Shown here one piece after another: positions 36,647-52,000 of a DNA stretch of 64,000 nucleotides. Below the pieces are notes generated by a model that was not told where the DNA came from, did no database searches, and was given only the letters and a program-made list of their open reading frames with translations. Location: contig CM046835.1 of assembly GCA_025618425.1 (NCBI GenBank), positions 17,017,959-17,081,958 of the forward strand, read 5' to 3'. Position numbers and translations under genes: made by a program. Source of the stretch: Heliocidaris tuberculata. Lineage: Eukaryota; Echinodermata; Echinoidea; Camarodonta; Echinometridae. Every line of letters starts with the position of its first letter. The stretch's first letter is position 1.

Positions 36647-39600
36647 TCTGTGTGAGTGGGCCTTTACACATGTTACATATACAAAAATGTATGCAGACAG
36701 TCTACAGTACTGTATTGACAATCAACTCTATTAGTATGCTAAAGTTAAGTTTTCAAATTTGTATAGCAGAACAGGATTATAACAATATGCCATCCATAAT
36801 ATTTTGGGGAAAGATTTCCTTTTGTGACAGCCACTCAAAAAATTGAAAAGGAATATTTCACTCTACTCTTCCTTTCTCTATCTCTCATTCCTTTCCCCTC
36901 TCCTTCATCTCTTCAACTCTTGATTCATCATAGTTTACTTTAACTGTTAAATGTCAAGCAAGTCAAGATAATCTTTTTTGTCTTGTCCGCTGTGGGAATT
37001 GAACCCAGTACCTCATGATCTGCAGTCCAGCGACGTATCAATCGCGCCACAAAGGCGAGTTAGTAGCTAACTGTATTTCTGGTATTAAATATGTTAAAAT
37101 AACCCTAAACCCTAGCCCTAATCCTAAACCTTAACCCTAATCCTAATCCTAACCCAAACCCTTAATAAACCCTTAACCCTAACCCTATTTTAGCTTCCTA
37201 TTTTAGACCTCTTAGTCTTTATATATATATTTTTTTCATTTTGGGTGGTTGTCGCAAAAGGAACTCTTCCCAATTTTTTTGTTTATTACAGTGGCTGAGG
37301 GGGGGGGGGGGAGGGGATGGAAATCCATGATTTTCCAATTTTTTGTGTATAACATGATGTTGTCCAGATATTTGGTGTATGATTCAGTTCAGAATTTTGA
37401 TGCTATGTACATGCAGAATTTCTGTAAAGCAAAGTCTAAAAATGGAAGAGTTGTCCCTAATATCACAGTTGACTAACCAAGTACTAATTTCAGATTCACA
37501 TGTAAATGTAGATCAGTGATCTCATCTGTCAAACTTTCATAACTTTCTCTTCATTTGTTGTCTGATTTCTTTCCAACTTTCGCCAGCCTTTCATTTGTCT
37601 GCTTTCTTAAAAATCAACTTTTTATATGTAGAAATAAATAAAAAATAATAAAGAAGAAAAAAAGTCTGATGCTAGGCGACATACTGTATGTATTTCTTTC
37701 AGAACTTCCTAAGCAAAATTTGCTGTTCCTCTCAAAAAGTTATTTATGAATGTTTTGAAGCCAAAGCTTACATCTGAAGTTTTACTGGCTTACCATATTG
37801 ATCTCAGACTCTCAGTTTAACTTAAGATAACAAATAGTTCTTATTCTTGCGATTGCAATGTGTACCATGTTTGGTACTGGTAGTTTTATTTTGTTTCATC
37901 ATTCTCATCTTTTCTACAGCTACAAGTGTATGGAAGTGGTGGTGCACAGGGAGAAGGTGCGGAGGAAAGCACAGAACCATCAACTTCAGGTGAAGGTGAA
38001 TTCAGCAGTGCCAACCCCATGAGTACTCCTTCCTCTCCTCCTCCCCATGGGTTGCCGAGCGGAGACAGCTTGGCTTCCTCGCACAGCAGGAAACGCAAGC
38101 AATCCAGTCCTCAACCCAGACGGGAAGGCTCAGAGCCCGCTGCTGGCCCGGCTGCTGCAGCCAACAAAGGGAACCCCCCACCGTCAAAACGTGTCAAAGA
38201 CTCAGGTAAGATTTTCAAATCACAAGTATGGTTTGTCATTATATGAACACTGTACATGGCAGATTTTTTTTTTTTTTTTTTTTTACAGTTTCTTCCAGTT
38301 TGAAAAGTTAGGCAGGGACAACCAGCCAGTTGCTTGCCTAACTCAGAGATGAAGTTTCTATGTTTTCAGAGAAAACCCTGATTCAGTAGTTACAACATAC
38401 ATTATCTTCCAGGTTTGCATTGTGCTTGAGAGTATTGGCAACATCTATCTAATTAAGATAAATTCGTCTGGATATATATGGCCTTTAGAGAAATAAGGAA
38501 TCAGTCTGAATGGAGTTAACCCATTCAGGACAGGAATTATTTAAGGGCTAAATTGATCACATTTTGATCTTCAAATTGGCAACAATAATATTTTTCTTTT
38601 AGTGCTACATGGTTCTAATAAGGTGTAATGTCTTTGAAAATAATACACATGGTTATGAATTTTGTCGAAATGTTGAAAAAATTGCCAATTTTGATAAAAA
38701 TAAGGATATTGAATCTCTCAATGTGTTGCCAATTTAAGGATTTTAAAACTTATTCTCCTATTCAAAATTCCTGGCATCAAACGCAATATGGTAATGCAAC
38801 AAAAATGGACATAGTGTGTGCAGAAATTTTTGCTCTTTCTACTCATGTATCTGGTATATTTTTTAGAGCTCTGAATAAAAAGTTATTGAGCCAAACCACA
38901 AAATGTGGTCAATTGTCTCGAATGGGTTAAGGTATGAGAATATGGTACTAATTATTTCATGGCACATATTTTGACATACCATGTTTGCCTTTATTACATT
39001 TTATTTTATTTTTCCAGAAGTTTATCATTTAAACATTTAAAGATAATTCATCCCTTTTGCAGTCCTAAATTTTGAAGATGTGTGAGTATGCAATAAATTA
39101 CAAAAGAATTATAACTGAAAAACCTGTGTGGATGTAAAAAGGATTATAATTTGCTTTTAAGTAAGTAATAACAACAATTTGGTAACACTTCAATATTGTC
39201 CACTTGAAAAAAAAAAAAAGCGTAATTTTGAAAATACTTTTTTGACCGTTACTAGTACATGATTTCAGAATAGCCCCCTCTGCAGCAAAATTTTCATTTC
39301 TTACAAAGGGGTTGTAGAACTTGTGACCATGAAATTACATAGGCAGTATCTACAGGATGCCTACTAAACCTATGCAAAATTTCATGGAATTTTGCATAAG
39401 TTTGCAAAAGGGATAAAGTACCTTTAAAGGAAGAGTCCATCCTGACATCAAGTTTCTTTTAAAAGAACCAGAAAAATCAAAGAAACAGATCAATTAAACT
39501 TTGGACAGAATTTGATAAGAAATAAGAAAGTTATGAATTTTTGAAGATGTAATCAAGCAAACACTAATTGGCTAAGTATCAATGATGTATCTTGCAAGTT

Positions 39601-41210
39601 CCATTTGCCCTGTACCCCCCCCCCCCAAAAAAAAAAAAATCACAAATTTCTATTTTCTCTAAAGGAAACATTTAAAGTGTACCAATCACCTGAAAAAAAT
39701 AATTTGTGTAACACTAGAACATATAAAATCAACCTCAAAGAACTTTATCTCCATCTTCTGCATGTCTGAATGTTTCTTGCCATCACCCCTCACCTGTAAT
39801 GATGATGATAGGGACCCCATTTGTCTTTCTCTTTCTCCCCTCCTCTCTTTCTCTCTCTCTCTTTTGCCCCCCTCTCTCTCCCTCTCTCTTTTCTCTCTCT
39901 CTCCCTCTCTCTCTCCTCTCTTTTTCTTTATCTTTCTCATCACTCTCCCTCTCCTACTCCTTTTCTCTTTTTCTTTTTTAAATTTGATCAATGAATTCTT
40001 ATGAAGTGTCTACTTCATTTTTTTAATATATGTCATATTTTGTGTTATTTGAATTTTAATTGTAATTGTATAGTATCTTTGTGAAATGGATCGCAATTCG
40101 GCGGTTGGTTGCGATGATCTTGTAATAAACCATTTCTATTTATCTATTTGGCATTCTATAGATCAACAGTTAAAGATAAAGTTGAGTTCTGGTCATGAGA
40201 TTGAATTGTGAAAGAAACTGTCTCAAAGCAATTTGGAAAGGTTGATTATATAGCTCATAAAAATTTGTGTATGCTGTAAGGTTTTGGAATCCCCAAAATG
40301 ATAAGAAATTGACTCAATCCTGCTGAGAGTCACATGCACTGCACACAGAAATATGTACATGGGACTACACACAAATGTTCGGCCCCAACATTTCAGCTGT
40401 TTCTTGTCATATTTTCATTGTGAGGGCATTTTAAGAGCATTCCTTTTCAGGGGACATATCTACTGTGATAATCTTCCACACTAACATAATAAGAATGAGA
40501 AAGCTCACAAATTATTTTTACATGTAACTGAACTCTGAGTTGGGTTCTGCGCGAGCTCTTATCGTGGCGAGAGCTTACAGGTGCGTCAAGTAGTCTACTC
40601 ACCAGTTGCTTTTACGCTTACAGAGAGTGTAATTAAACTTGCAATATATCTCTTTTTAGAAGTAATATATAAAGCCTATATTTTGAATATATAGTGTAAC
40701 CACATGAAACCTCAAACATACATATTTGGTACTACTAGGAAGTGCACATTTTATTTCAATCTGTGAAGCTTTTACAAAATTTTTCTTTATAATCCTCACA
40801 AGATTTGATCATTTATGAGAGGGTAAAGATTAAAGAACATTCTATTGTGTCTCTACCGTATGTATTTTGTTATGGTTGTTTTCTAATGCTTAGGTTCTCA
40901 TTGTCAAGTTTGGCTTGTGCAAATTATGGTTATTACAGCTACTTGTACTTACAATTGCAGATTTCAGTAGAATGTATGTAGACATACTGTAATTGAAAAC
41001 AAGAATAGAATGACAGAGAGACAGAGAGAGTTCTTCCATGTTCTTTATGTTTCTCTCTTCTCTTCATTATTTACATTCTTTTCTGCACTTAGAAATGTTG
41101 TATTGAGCGCTATATATACAAGGTTATAATGTATATTACTATTATTATTATTATTATTATTATTATAATTATTATTATTATAATTATTATTATTATAATT
41201 ATTATTATTA

Positions 41211-41282
<72 letters not shown>

Positions 41283-44200
41283 GAGACACATAAGAAAACA
41301 AAGCACAGACCAAAATAAAAGAGGGACAAAGAGAAGCAGAAAGAAACAGAATACATTGAGAGAGAAAGAGATTGGGAAGATCACTCATTGCTGGATGGCT
41401 CATTATCTGTCAATGAAATTTATCTGTTTGTCATCATGGCAGCAAATTCATTAAGTAGCTGCTAATGCTCTGAAAACTTTTCTCTTTCCATGGGACCTTG
41501 TTGAGGTGATAATACCCGCTTGACAAAATAGTCAAGAATTCTTTCGACCTAGACCAGGAAGAGTTGACTTTGAGTCCTATCACAGCGGGATTAGCCCAAG
41601 AAAAAAATGCCCAAGTTTCCTTCCTGCTTGCGAGATATTTCGGTCTGCGATCTCACGCAATACTCTTGCCGACGCTTTCTAATTTTACCAACGGAGATAG
41701 GAAGAAAGAGAGAGAGAGAGAGAGAAATAAAGAATTATGGTGAAGCTCAGGAGCTAATTTATCTCATAAGCTTGAGTTTTTTCTTGCTCACTTCCTGTGG
41801 AGGAAGGTAATTAATCCAGTTTCTTTTTGCTTGGCATTCAAGCTGTATTTTGGCAGGCGCTGCAAGTTGCGTTAGCCGGAGGGGATGCAGCAAGGGAAAG
41901 AAATCAAATGTGTACCTGTATTTCGTGGTGGAGGGCTTGGGAATTGGAATTAAGTGACTAAAAGGGGAGAGGATTAGCCGGCTTAGGACGCTCTTCCAGA
42001 TCTAATTTGCGTCATTTTTATTTTGTTTTGTTAGATGTACTGTCTGAAAAAGTCTTTGCTCAATGTGCATGGAGGGAATAGTAGATCTGACAAATTTGCA
42101 GTCATGACGCATTTTGTTTTTTTCTTTATGAAGGTCAAATGTGATGTACTTCTTAACGAGCAGGATATACTTTATGATCTAAGAAACTTGGAAGGACACT
42201 ATACTCATTAATACTTGTAATCTTACAGCATAGACATCATATCCCCACATAAGGGATGCTGGCCAGTAATGAATTAAGCCAATGTTTTTCAGGACTGGAC
42301 ACTGTTAGTCCTGTTTTTCAGGACTGGAAACAGTTATTCAAAAACTTGTGATGTTCAGCTGTAAGAATAAAGAGAAATCTATATAAAATCTAAAATAGAT
42401 TGTTTTTTACATTGTGGAGTCTGCAGTACAGCATTCAGAACTTGTACATGTACCCTATTACATTTTACTCAGAATTTTAACTATATAGAAATGTTTCAAT
42501 AAAGAGATAGAGATGACTATTTAAGGATTTTAAAAAGTTGTGATTACCTTTACAATGTCGCTAGTTGCCAAATGATGATGATACAGTGAATCCCCTCACA
42601 TACAATGAGGCAAAGTGAAATCAAAATATAGAATTTCATCACCTAATCAGTGAAGTTGAGTATTTTGTTACCCATTTAATACAAAAAAGATTTGTTCAAT
42701 TAAAATTTAAAACTCAACATGTTTTCATACATGTACATGTATGTACTCAAGTTTATCACATTTAGGAATACAAAAACAACTTTATATTTCTACAATACTA
42801 CAGTGTACATGTATGCTGTTGGGAAAATTGAACTTAATTACATATACATTAATTCCTAGTTATCATCTGACTGTGTCAGAATAAGAAGTTTCCATGTTAT
42901 TTGATATTTATATTTGATATCCCCTTGCAAATTCTATGGGGTCAATTTCATTGTGAGTCTTTAAAAAATTTTTTATTCTCTTTTAAATACATGTACATTT
43001 GTAATGCTTAATTTACCAATGCACTACAGAGACTCAACCATAATAAAATTTTAAAAGGTAATACATGTACTTTCTCTTCACCTTTTTGAAGTAAATAAAT
43101 GTACATGTAGCTTATACATGTATGTTTGATTGTGAACCTGTAACTAATTCTGTGTCTTTAAATTTAATTTCTTACTGAAGAGAAAGAAGGAGAATTGAAA
43201 TGAGAAACATTAGCTCCTAGTCATCATACTCATGTGATGTTCACACATGTAATTGTTTTCAGACTTACTAACATTGCCATTTATACATGTTTGTCTTCAG
43301 CAATTTCTATCTCATGGTCCTCTGTTTCTATATAAGCATTCGCAGAAGGAATGAAGATATTTTTTGTTGTTACTACTGAAACCACTTTGGCAATGTCATC
43401 TCTTAAAACACCAATTGAAAGACAGCCCAGAAAATGGTTGTGTGAAAGAAACTGGCAATCCGCTTACCAGACATGCTCCCAAAATCTCCTTAACCGCCAT
43501 ATCGCTAATAATCCTCACAGAAAGAAAGTAAGGGAAAAAAAGAAGGAGCTGCTTTGAAATTGTTTTCAGGTGTCAAGGCAGACTAGCCTTGGTTCATTCT
43601 ACCTCATATCCCATGAGCCTTTGCTGCAAACCCCTAGTCGATGAGGGAAGAACATGGTGAGTCCACAGGGAGAGGATTATCTCTTAACGACACTTAAATC
43701 TCACTCTGATGATGCTTCCACAAGGGCTCTGTTATTAGGAGCAAAATCCCTTGATAAATGGGATGTTTCAAACATATATTAAATTTTGCTCCTTGACTTT
43801 CTGAACAAAGTGACTTCACCAACACCTATCTTAAATTGCCCTGTTCTATTGAAAGAGTTAATATTAGGCCAGCTAACTTGTGCTCGAGAATAAGAGAGAA
43901 AAAGGTTTGAGGATTGGTAGTTTCTCTTCTCGCACTCTTTAATCTTTCATTGATACTACGTACTTTGAAGGTTGTAAATTTGAAATTGGCTGACTTTATG
44001 ATAAGTTCTTAAGAGGCTTTTAAATGTTATGTACATGTTTTGCACATGTACCCAGTACTTTTTATATCTCCTGATTAAGGGTATATTCTTTCACAATGTG
44101 GTTATTCTTTCAACTTTGGACTATTGAAATTCACCTGAGAGAGTTTTAATTTTTATAATTGTGTACATTTTGCAACTGAATTTTTAGCAGTAGAAAAATG

Positions 44201-47200
44201 AAATAACATGGTTTTATGAGAGGGAAAAAAAATCCCTTGGGAATTAAAAGAAAATATGATAACATTAATTTCTAGTTGTTCTAGTTAACAAATATCGTCT
44301 TTACTCTAATTTTGCTTCTAATGTACTTATTCAAAATCTTCATTGTATGGCATCTCCCATATTCTTTCAAACAATGTATTAAAGCTTGATTATCCTACTT
44401 ACAATGTACCTACATGTATATTCACCTTTCCAAACAATTTTGTGACAAAGCCTTCATCTCTCATGATATTTTTGATAAAGTGATCTGAAGAATTTTTTTT
44501 TCTTTTCAAAAAGTATTTGATACTTTTTTTAAAAATAAGTTTGTTTGTGAGGAATGAAACAAATAATTGTTTCCTGTCTCTAGAAATTTTGATTTCTATA
44601 TCTTTAGTTAACAACCATCTCTCCCTCTTCTTTCAAAGAAACATTTGCAACGTACGCTAAGCCTCAAGGGATTGTTAATGCACTGCTGTTGAGGAGAGAT
44701 CCTTTGTTTTGTCCATTTAATCCAGAATACGACTCTTCAGCCTGGAAGACGATTCTGTGTTGTTCCCATTGCATCAGGAAAGCCAACAAGTCGTGTCATT
44801 TCCTTGATTGTTTGTACTTGCTATCCTAGTAGAACCTGTAGGAAAAGAATTAAGCATCCATGATGTGCAATACCTTACAAGAAAATGTAATTCTGTTCTA
44901 GGCTATGAGAACGCATCTGTAGGCTTTCTTCATCAGAATGTGAGAGCAAAGTATTTATCTAGGATGAGCACTTAATTCTGTCTTTTCTTTGCCCTTGGCT
45001 TCAAGGTCTTATGTCATTTTTAAGTGTGCATATATTTGTATTTTCATATTTTTTTTGCCGCATAAGGGCAATGTTTGAAATTTGAAATCTTCTGGTGAGT
45101 GAGGGTGTCCCATGTGGCACAGAAATAGTCCTTTTTAAAAAAATCCTGAAAGAAATTTCAGGTTTGTATTTGAGACAAATCCATTCTCATATGGTTTTAT
45201 AAAATTTGAAGAATTTGTAAAAAACAATGTTTCAAGGTTTCTGTAGGAGTATGCTTGACTTCATAAGGAATAATGTAATTGAAGTTCAGGAAGAAGAAAA
45301 GAATGTACAGCTATAAATAAATGGGAAAGACAGAAAGTGCATTTTGTTGAAGAGTTTAATAAGGAGAAAGGAGAGTTCATAGACAAAAGAACAGGAGACT
45401 TTTGAGAGAGAGAAAGAGAGGGAAAGAAAGAAAGAAAACAAGCCCAAGGAAGAGATTATCATGCGCAGTGACCTCAGGCCTGTGAGAGGTCTAAAGTTTA
45501 AGTGGAAGTATCTCGAACATGATTGCATCGCCCATTCAAATGTGTGAACATTACATTCATGTACACGTATTACGTAATCCGAATACTGTATGACTTCTAT
45601 CTAGGCAATACATAACAAGGTTTTGAAATTGCATATGAGTTGATTTATTGGAAGTTTTTGTAAACAAGTATACAACATAAAATCATACGCTTCCTGTGAC
45701 TTCCTGTGAGTTGTGGTTGTCAATTCTTCATTTTGTTTTAATGATACCAGAATTTTCTTTGGTCTTTCTTCGAGAAAACTTTTCTTCAAAAGATATTGGA
45801 AGATTTCTGACTTGTCAAATGCTTCTGGAGTACATTGCTTTTGGTCATTATATAGGCCAATAAGCCTACTCTCTACATTGTATTAAATTCTTGTACCTTG
45901 TAGGTGTGCAAAAGAAAGGAGAAAGAATGTTAGAATCCATAAGCATCGGCTCTATTCTGTTGGATTAGTGCAACTGAAGGGAGGCTGGGAGTATCCTGGG
46001 AAGTTGTTTTTTGATGTTGGAAATCTCAGAGGGGACATGGCATAATGTCGAGACTTAAGTAATTGCCTGCTGATAGCTCGTTCATTTGCTGGCGGATGAG
46101 GGGATGAAAGAGCCAGTTGAGAGAATGGCCCGGATGATGTGCCAGCCAGCCAATGTTGCTGGAATGGGAAGGGGGAAGGGGGGGGGTGTAGGATCTAAGT
46201 TGTTACTTGTGATGTTGAAGTCTTTTTTGACTGCCTGAGAGTATACCTTCTCCCATAGTCTTTGTTTGGCCATTTCACAGAAATTGTCTGAGGCATCGCT
46301 AATGCCGTCAGATTTGCTCCTATGTTTCTTGTTAGAGCATCAAATGACAAATGGCAAGAGAAGATTTTAAGGCTGGATTTGCTCTTGAGCGGGAGAGACT
46401 AAGGGACTGGGGTAAAGATAGTGAGAGAGAGGGAGAGAGGGATAGATGGTTCGAGAGAGGGGCTCTCTCCCATTTTTACCTTTTTGTGATGTTTCTGAGG
46501 GGGATTGTAGGTAAGAATCTCCTTTTGGTTGCCTGGGTTTTCCATTAACAGATTAAGCTTCAAATCCTCCGGGAGATTAGGAAGCCCATTAGGAAGATTA
46601 GGGGATAAATCTGTCCAGCTTTAGGTTAGAGGAGACTATACTGAGAGAGAGAGGGAGAGAGAGAGAGAGAAAGAGGGAGAGAGGGTAAGGATGAGAAAAA
46701 AATAAAGACTGGAGAGGAAGATGAGCGATGAGAGCGAGAGAGAGAGAGAGAGATGGGGGGGGGGGAGAATGAATTAGTATATTTTATAATTGGAGAGAAA
46801 GGGGAAGAAAGTGAGATAAAGAAAAGAGGGAAAAGAGGAAGAGTCAAAGATAGAGGGAAAAGAGGAAGAGTCAAAGATAGAGGAACAGAGAGAGAGAGAG
46901 AGAGAGAGTTACATATGAAGATAGGTATGCACTACATGTATTAATTACGTTTATGGACGCATCAAAGTAGAAAACAAAACACAAAGCTCTGAAATGCAGT
47001 TATGGAAATGACCTATTGTTGTTTCTTCTAATTTAATTTTTTTTTAGAAATGGGAAAAATTCTTGTGAATGGGTAATGCTACATGTAAGCTGGGGATGAT
47101 GAACACTCAAACTAAGTCTGTGTGATGTAATTGCAATTATTTCTGAGGAAAGTTTCCGACTTCCAAGAGAAGTGAATGTACCCATTACTTTGTTCCTGCT

Positions 47201-47782
47201 TAATTTTTTTTAATCTTAATTTTTTTAATTTATGTAATTTGTTTGCAATGAAGGACAATTATGCTGAAGTTATGAATAGTTGGCTGTATCTTTCTCGTTT
47301 CATCTTAAAAAACAGAGGTTTATTCCAACATTTTTTGCCTACCATGAACATGTTAAAACATCTAGCAAGATATTGAGTTTCTACAATGACCAGGATCAAG
47401 GAAGTTGATTTTCTAACTTGAAAGATGTGGAAAAATGATCACGTTGAGATACATTAGATATGCATGCAAGTATAACTGCTCCATTCATTGTTGTGAGCAC
47501 TAGAACTGAACACATTGTCTGTTGAGAGCCAGAAGGGCACAAACTCATACATTTACATGGAGTTTACGCCCCTCTGGCTCTTAGCAGATGACATACAGGG
47601 TCCTTGCTGTGCTCCACAATATGGGTAAAGTTCAAAGGCACATTCATGCATTTGGAAGAGCTTGGTCAGCGCTAAGAGGGGCTTACTGGCAAAAGTGTTA
47701 CCTTTCAAAGGATTTAGTTCCTGTAAGCTGATTGAAATTGAGATGGCTGATCCACAATGAAGAAGGGAGAAATGTAGTGAAT

Positions 47783-47814
<32 letters not shown>

Positions 47815-48978
47815 AGAGAAAAAGAGGGAGATACAGAGAAAGAGCGAGAATGGAGTGGAAGTAGAGAGAGAGAGAGAGAAAGAAAGAGAGAAAGAAAGGC
47901 AAATGTTGCATTTGAAAAGAAAAATTAATGAGTTTTGAAAAGAAGGAAGAATATTGACATTTTTACATGTAGGCTCCATGCTGGGTTTAGTTTATCAAAA
48001 TATTTTACACCTAATCAAGGTATTACTCATCCAAACTTTGATAACATTTTTAAAATAAGATCTTTTCCCATTTTCATTAAGAACAAAGTATAAGAACCGT
48101 AAGGGCATGTTTCATAATCTTCTAAACCCTGATATATGATGTACATGTATGTAGTAGCATACATGCTAAGAATTAATGTTAACATTATGGGATATGAAAT
48201 TTAATACCAATTTTCAGGATTCTCATGATCCACCCACCATAAAAGTTAATGTTTAATGGTCTTGTTTGTTTCCCACAAAATGTTAAACCATCCGTGTAAC
48301 TGTTTTTAATTGTTTCAGACATATAGTTGTATCATTACTCCCAAAATTTGATCACTGATCTTCTTGTTGCAGTGATTGTTGGCTTTGAATTAGGCTGTTA
48401 TTTTTCACTTACATCTGGGTCTGAATGTCCATAGCCTAGGCTCACTGTCAGGTGAACGCACTAAAGAGAGAGAGAGCTCCAAACTCAAGCTGGATGGATG
48501 GATGACGTGATCATTCAATTTGGGTGGCGTCTCTCCCTCCATCTCCAATGGATAAACGCTAATGTTGACTCGACTTAGCCACCTAAATTGGCTACGAAAT
48601 CACCCCCGATCACGGCTAATTTTCACACAGTCTCCCAGAATCGAGACAGTGAAAAAGATGGTGAGAGGGAGAGCAGAGAAGTAAGATGAGGGAGGAAAGA
48701 ATATAAAGCTAGCTTTCTCTTAAGTAACCTGAGGGACGATCTATTTTGAATTAGGAAAGATGTGCACTTGACTTTGTTGGATTATTGGATAGGCTTGGAT
48801 AGTTAGATGGATGGGTGGTAAAGAGTTGGGATAAACATAGACAGAGAGTGAAGAGTTGAGAGGGTAAGGGTGTGATTTCATCAAAATACACATGATACAT
48901 CACATTCATATCACTTGGGGGGGGGGGTGCATGTTGAAAGGTCAATGGTACAGTGATATGACATAAATGTCAATGCAT

Positions 48979-49013
<35 letters not shown>

Positions 49014-52000
49014 GGGAATTACAATCAATGCATATAGACCTATTCAATGAGGGTCAAACATTAAAAAAAAAAATCCAATTATGGATCATTAACTGCAATT
49101 TGTGCATAGTGGAATGTGTATAAGTATTAAAAGGGAATCAATGTTAATCATGAATTAAACTGATTAGTGTGTATATATTATCATAGAAGTAGATACACAA
49201 TTTGAGGAGGGGTCTCTCCCTCCTGAAAGTACACATGCAAGAGAAAGATAAGGCAAGAAAGAGAGACAAAGGATGAGAGAGAGAGAGAGGGAGAGAGATT
49301 TTATAGATCAGAGAGAAAAAAAAGGGGAAAATAAAAGCAAGGGGAAGAGAATAACAAGGCAGATATTGGAAGCTGAGATTGGGTGGCTTTAATGGATTTA
49401 AGAGGAAAGGAGATCTATTCTGTGTGGATTGATTTGAAATGGGTTATTCGCTAACAAGATTGGGGATGTATTCGGAATACCCATTTCAAGTGGAATCTTG
49501 CGGCTTTAACAAATTGATGGATGCACGTTGTGTTTCAGCAATAGGGAACAAGGATCTCCAAAGTATGTAAAACCTTGTTAAACTTTTCTTGCAAAGTCTA
49601 CTCAATGGCTACATTGTAGATAATTACACTAGACTACAAAGAGTAAAATAAAGATCTGAGAGCCAGAGACTGGGTGGGGGGGGGGGGGGGGGTATGGGGT
49701 CAAGGGGAAGAAAGGGGGAGAGAGAAATTGAGGGAACAGGCTTGTTCAGCTACATGTAGGATATCTCAGTACATTTTTTTTAAATTTTGCATGTGAAGGA
49801 TTTCAATAATCCCTTTATCTTTGAATCAAGGAATACATGTAGTTCTCCTTATTGAAAGAGCTAAGAAGTCTTTTATTTAATCCACATCCATGGATGCATT
49901 TTGCATAAGAGATTTATGTCCTTTTAAGAAGCCAGGTGCAGTTCCTGTAAATACAAAAATTACCTCCCCCCTCTCTTTCTCTCTTCTTATTACAGTGATC
50001 TCAGTGCTATATATGCCAGTGTGACCTACATGTAATCTGAAATCCCTTTTTATGAACTGCTGCATTCATATAATCCATTTCCATCACTACATGCACTTCT
50101 CCTCGAATAATGCTGCTCAAGTTATTTTCTTTCATCCCTACATGTGATCTGTTCGCTCCCATAAAAAAAGCCCATACAGATTTGTAATCTCTTAAATCAG
50201 AAAATCCTCTTGGAGCGTGCAGAGCGGGTGCATTATTTGCTCTGAGTGAAAGCTACCATTTTTGCATCATTACTCTTTTTTCCTCCATATTCTCCCTTTA
50301 TTGGGGGCTGATATCTCTCAGTGTGTAATGCACTTTGTTGGATAAAACCATCCTTTGTGGCTTGTAAACTCTGAGCTGAATTGACAGTTTGCGAAGGCTA
50401 TTCATACGCTTCTCCTGTATAAAAGAAAGGATAGATTATTCTTGATAGGAAGAGAATGATTGTAAGAGTAATCTTGAATAATTTGGTATTACTATCGTCT
50501 CGTTGATCTCTCTCTTTTAGTTAGATCATAGTGCATAATCCGTAATACAGATTCTGTATTTTCCAGAACTTGTTTTACTGGAAAATAGACTGCTGAAAAT
50601 TTGTACTTCACTCCAATCCAAACTTCTGAAGAATACAAAACTTAAGAATATTATTTGGATGAAGATGACGTGTCCATATAATCCATTTCCATCACCACAC
50701 ACACTTCCCCTTGCATGGTTCTTAAGTTATTTTCTTTCATTTTAGACTTTGTATTTTGCTATTGATCTGTTGCTAGGGGCTGCTGATTCTTACAGGAATA
50801 TTTTTTAGTGTCCGCACAGTGTTGTAAATAGGGCTTTAGGGTATTCAAAGAGATAGTAGTATGTTTTAGAACTTGTCCTGATACGAAGAGAGGAACCACT
50901 TTTGCCTTAGAGTATCCCAGTCACACAAACAAGACCAACATCAGACTGCCAATATACTGAACAAGGAATGTACATCACTCTGAACATGGTCTAGTATTAG
51001 TTGGTTTATAGGATCGATCTCTGGGCCCGTTGCACAAAACTTGCATTTGAACGCAACTCAGGAAAATCGAATGCAACTTTATTTTCAGCCAATCGGAAGT
51101 GTGCATTAAGGACTTGCGTTCAATTTTTCAGAGTTGTGATTAAACGCAAGTTTTGTGCAATGGGCCCCTGGTGTGACTGGGGTATACTATAAGGGAGATG
51201 GTCAGGATAAGAGGAGAAGGGTCAAGCTTGTTCATCAGTATGGAGAACAAGAATGATGCTACATAATACTGACACTCCCCAATGATTGGGAATCCCCGTC
51301 TTTATTTGTGGATTGCATCTTGACACAAGGGTACATGTATGTCTCAAGGCATTGTCGGTCTGTCAGAAGCATAATTTATTGTGATACATGTCCTGTAGGA
51401 ATGTCACTTGTCACGATTGTTTACTGAGGAGCATCAAGGGTGGTTCACCTTGGTGATTTGATGCAATATTCAGAGCATCACAAGAAGGGATGCTGATTGT
51501 CTAGTGCAGACAATTGCTGGTTTTCATTGTAAACTTCAGTATTAAAATGCTGGTATGCTTGCCAAGGCCACTTATTAAATTGTACATGTACCAGAGTACT
51601 ATATCCTATACTGTCGTTATTGATGAAATCCTACCAGTAATAAGATTCCCATAGGTTTTAATCATTTTATCTTTATTTGTGGTATCAGTACGTGTAATGC
51701 ATATTCTCAGAGCATACAGATGTACATTAACTTAAGTTCCTTGTTTTGAATACCTATTTCCAATCAGTTAATTTCATGGAGAAATGAATCTGCAACTGGG
51801 AATCAGGAAATTCACATTTTCCGTGATAAAACAGAAGAAAGATATTATGTTTTAGTTCTTGTGAGTAGACCTACAGTGTATTACATGAAAGGGTGAATGC
51901 ATAGGCTACATGTAACTGATGTTAATATATCAATAATGGCTTGATTTATACTGATTCAAGGAAAGTAAAACATCGATGACTTTAACATGAGAGGTGAAGT

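Larger units (their letters stand above)
36325..37919 (+). other. SATB/Compass intron 1, main part
   Basis: Contains an A31(TA)n tract (36580-36638), a tRNA-Cys-like sequence, telomere-like repeats, a G run at about 37299-37310 and a foldback-arm fragment (37517-37625). Confidence 0.7.

Noticed and set aside
41045..41403. Poly-Asn and poly-Ile frames on the minus strand
   Set aside because: Translations of the (ATT)n array.
43351..43557. 68-codon plus-strand frame in SATB/Compass intron 2
   Set aside because: No homology, no fitting splice sites and ordinary intron composition.
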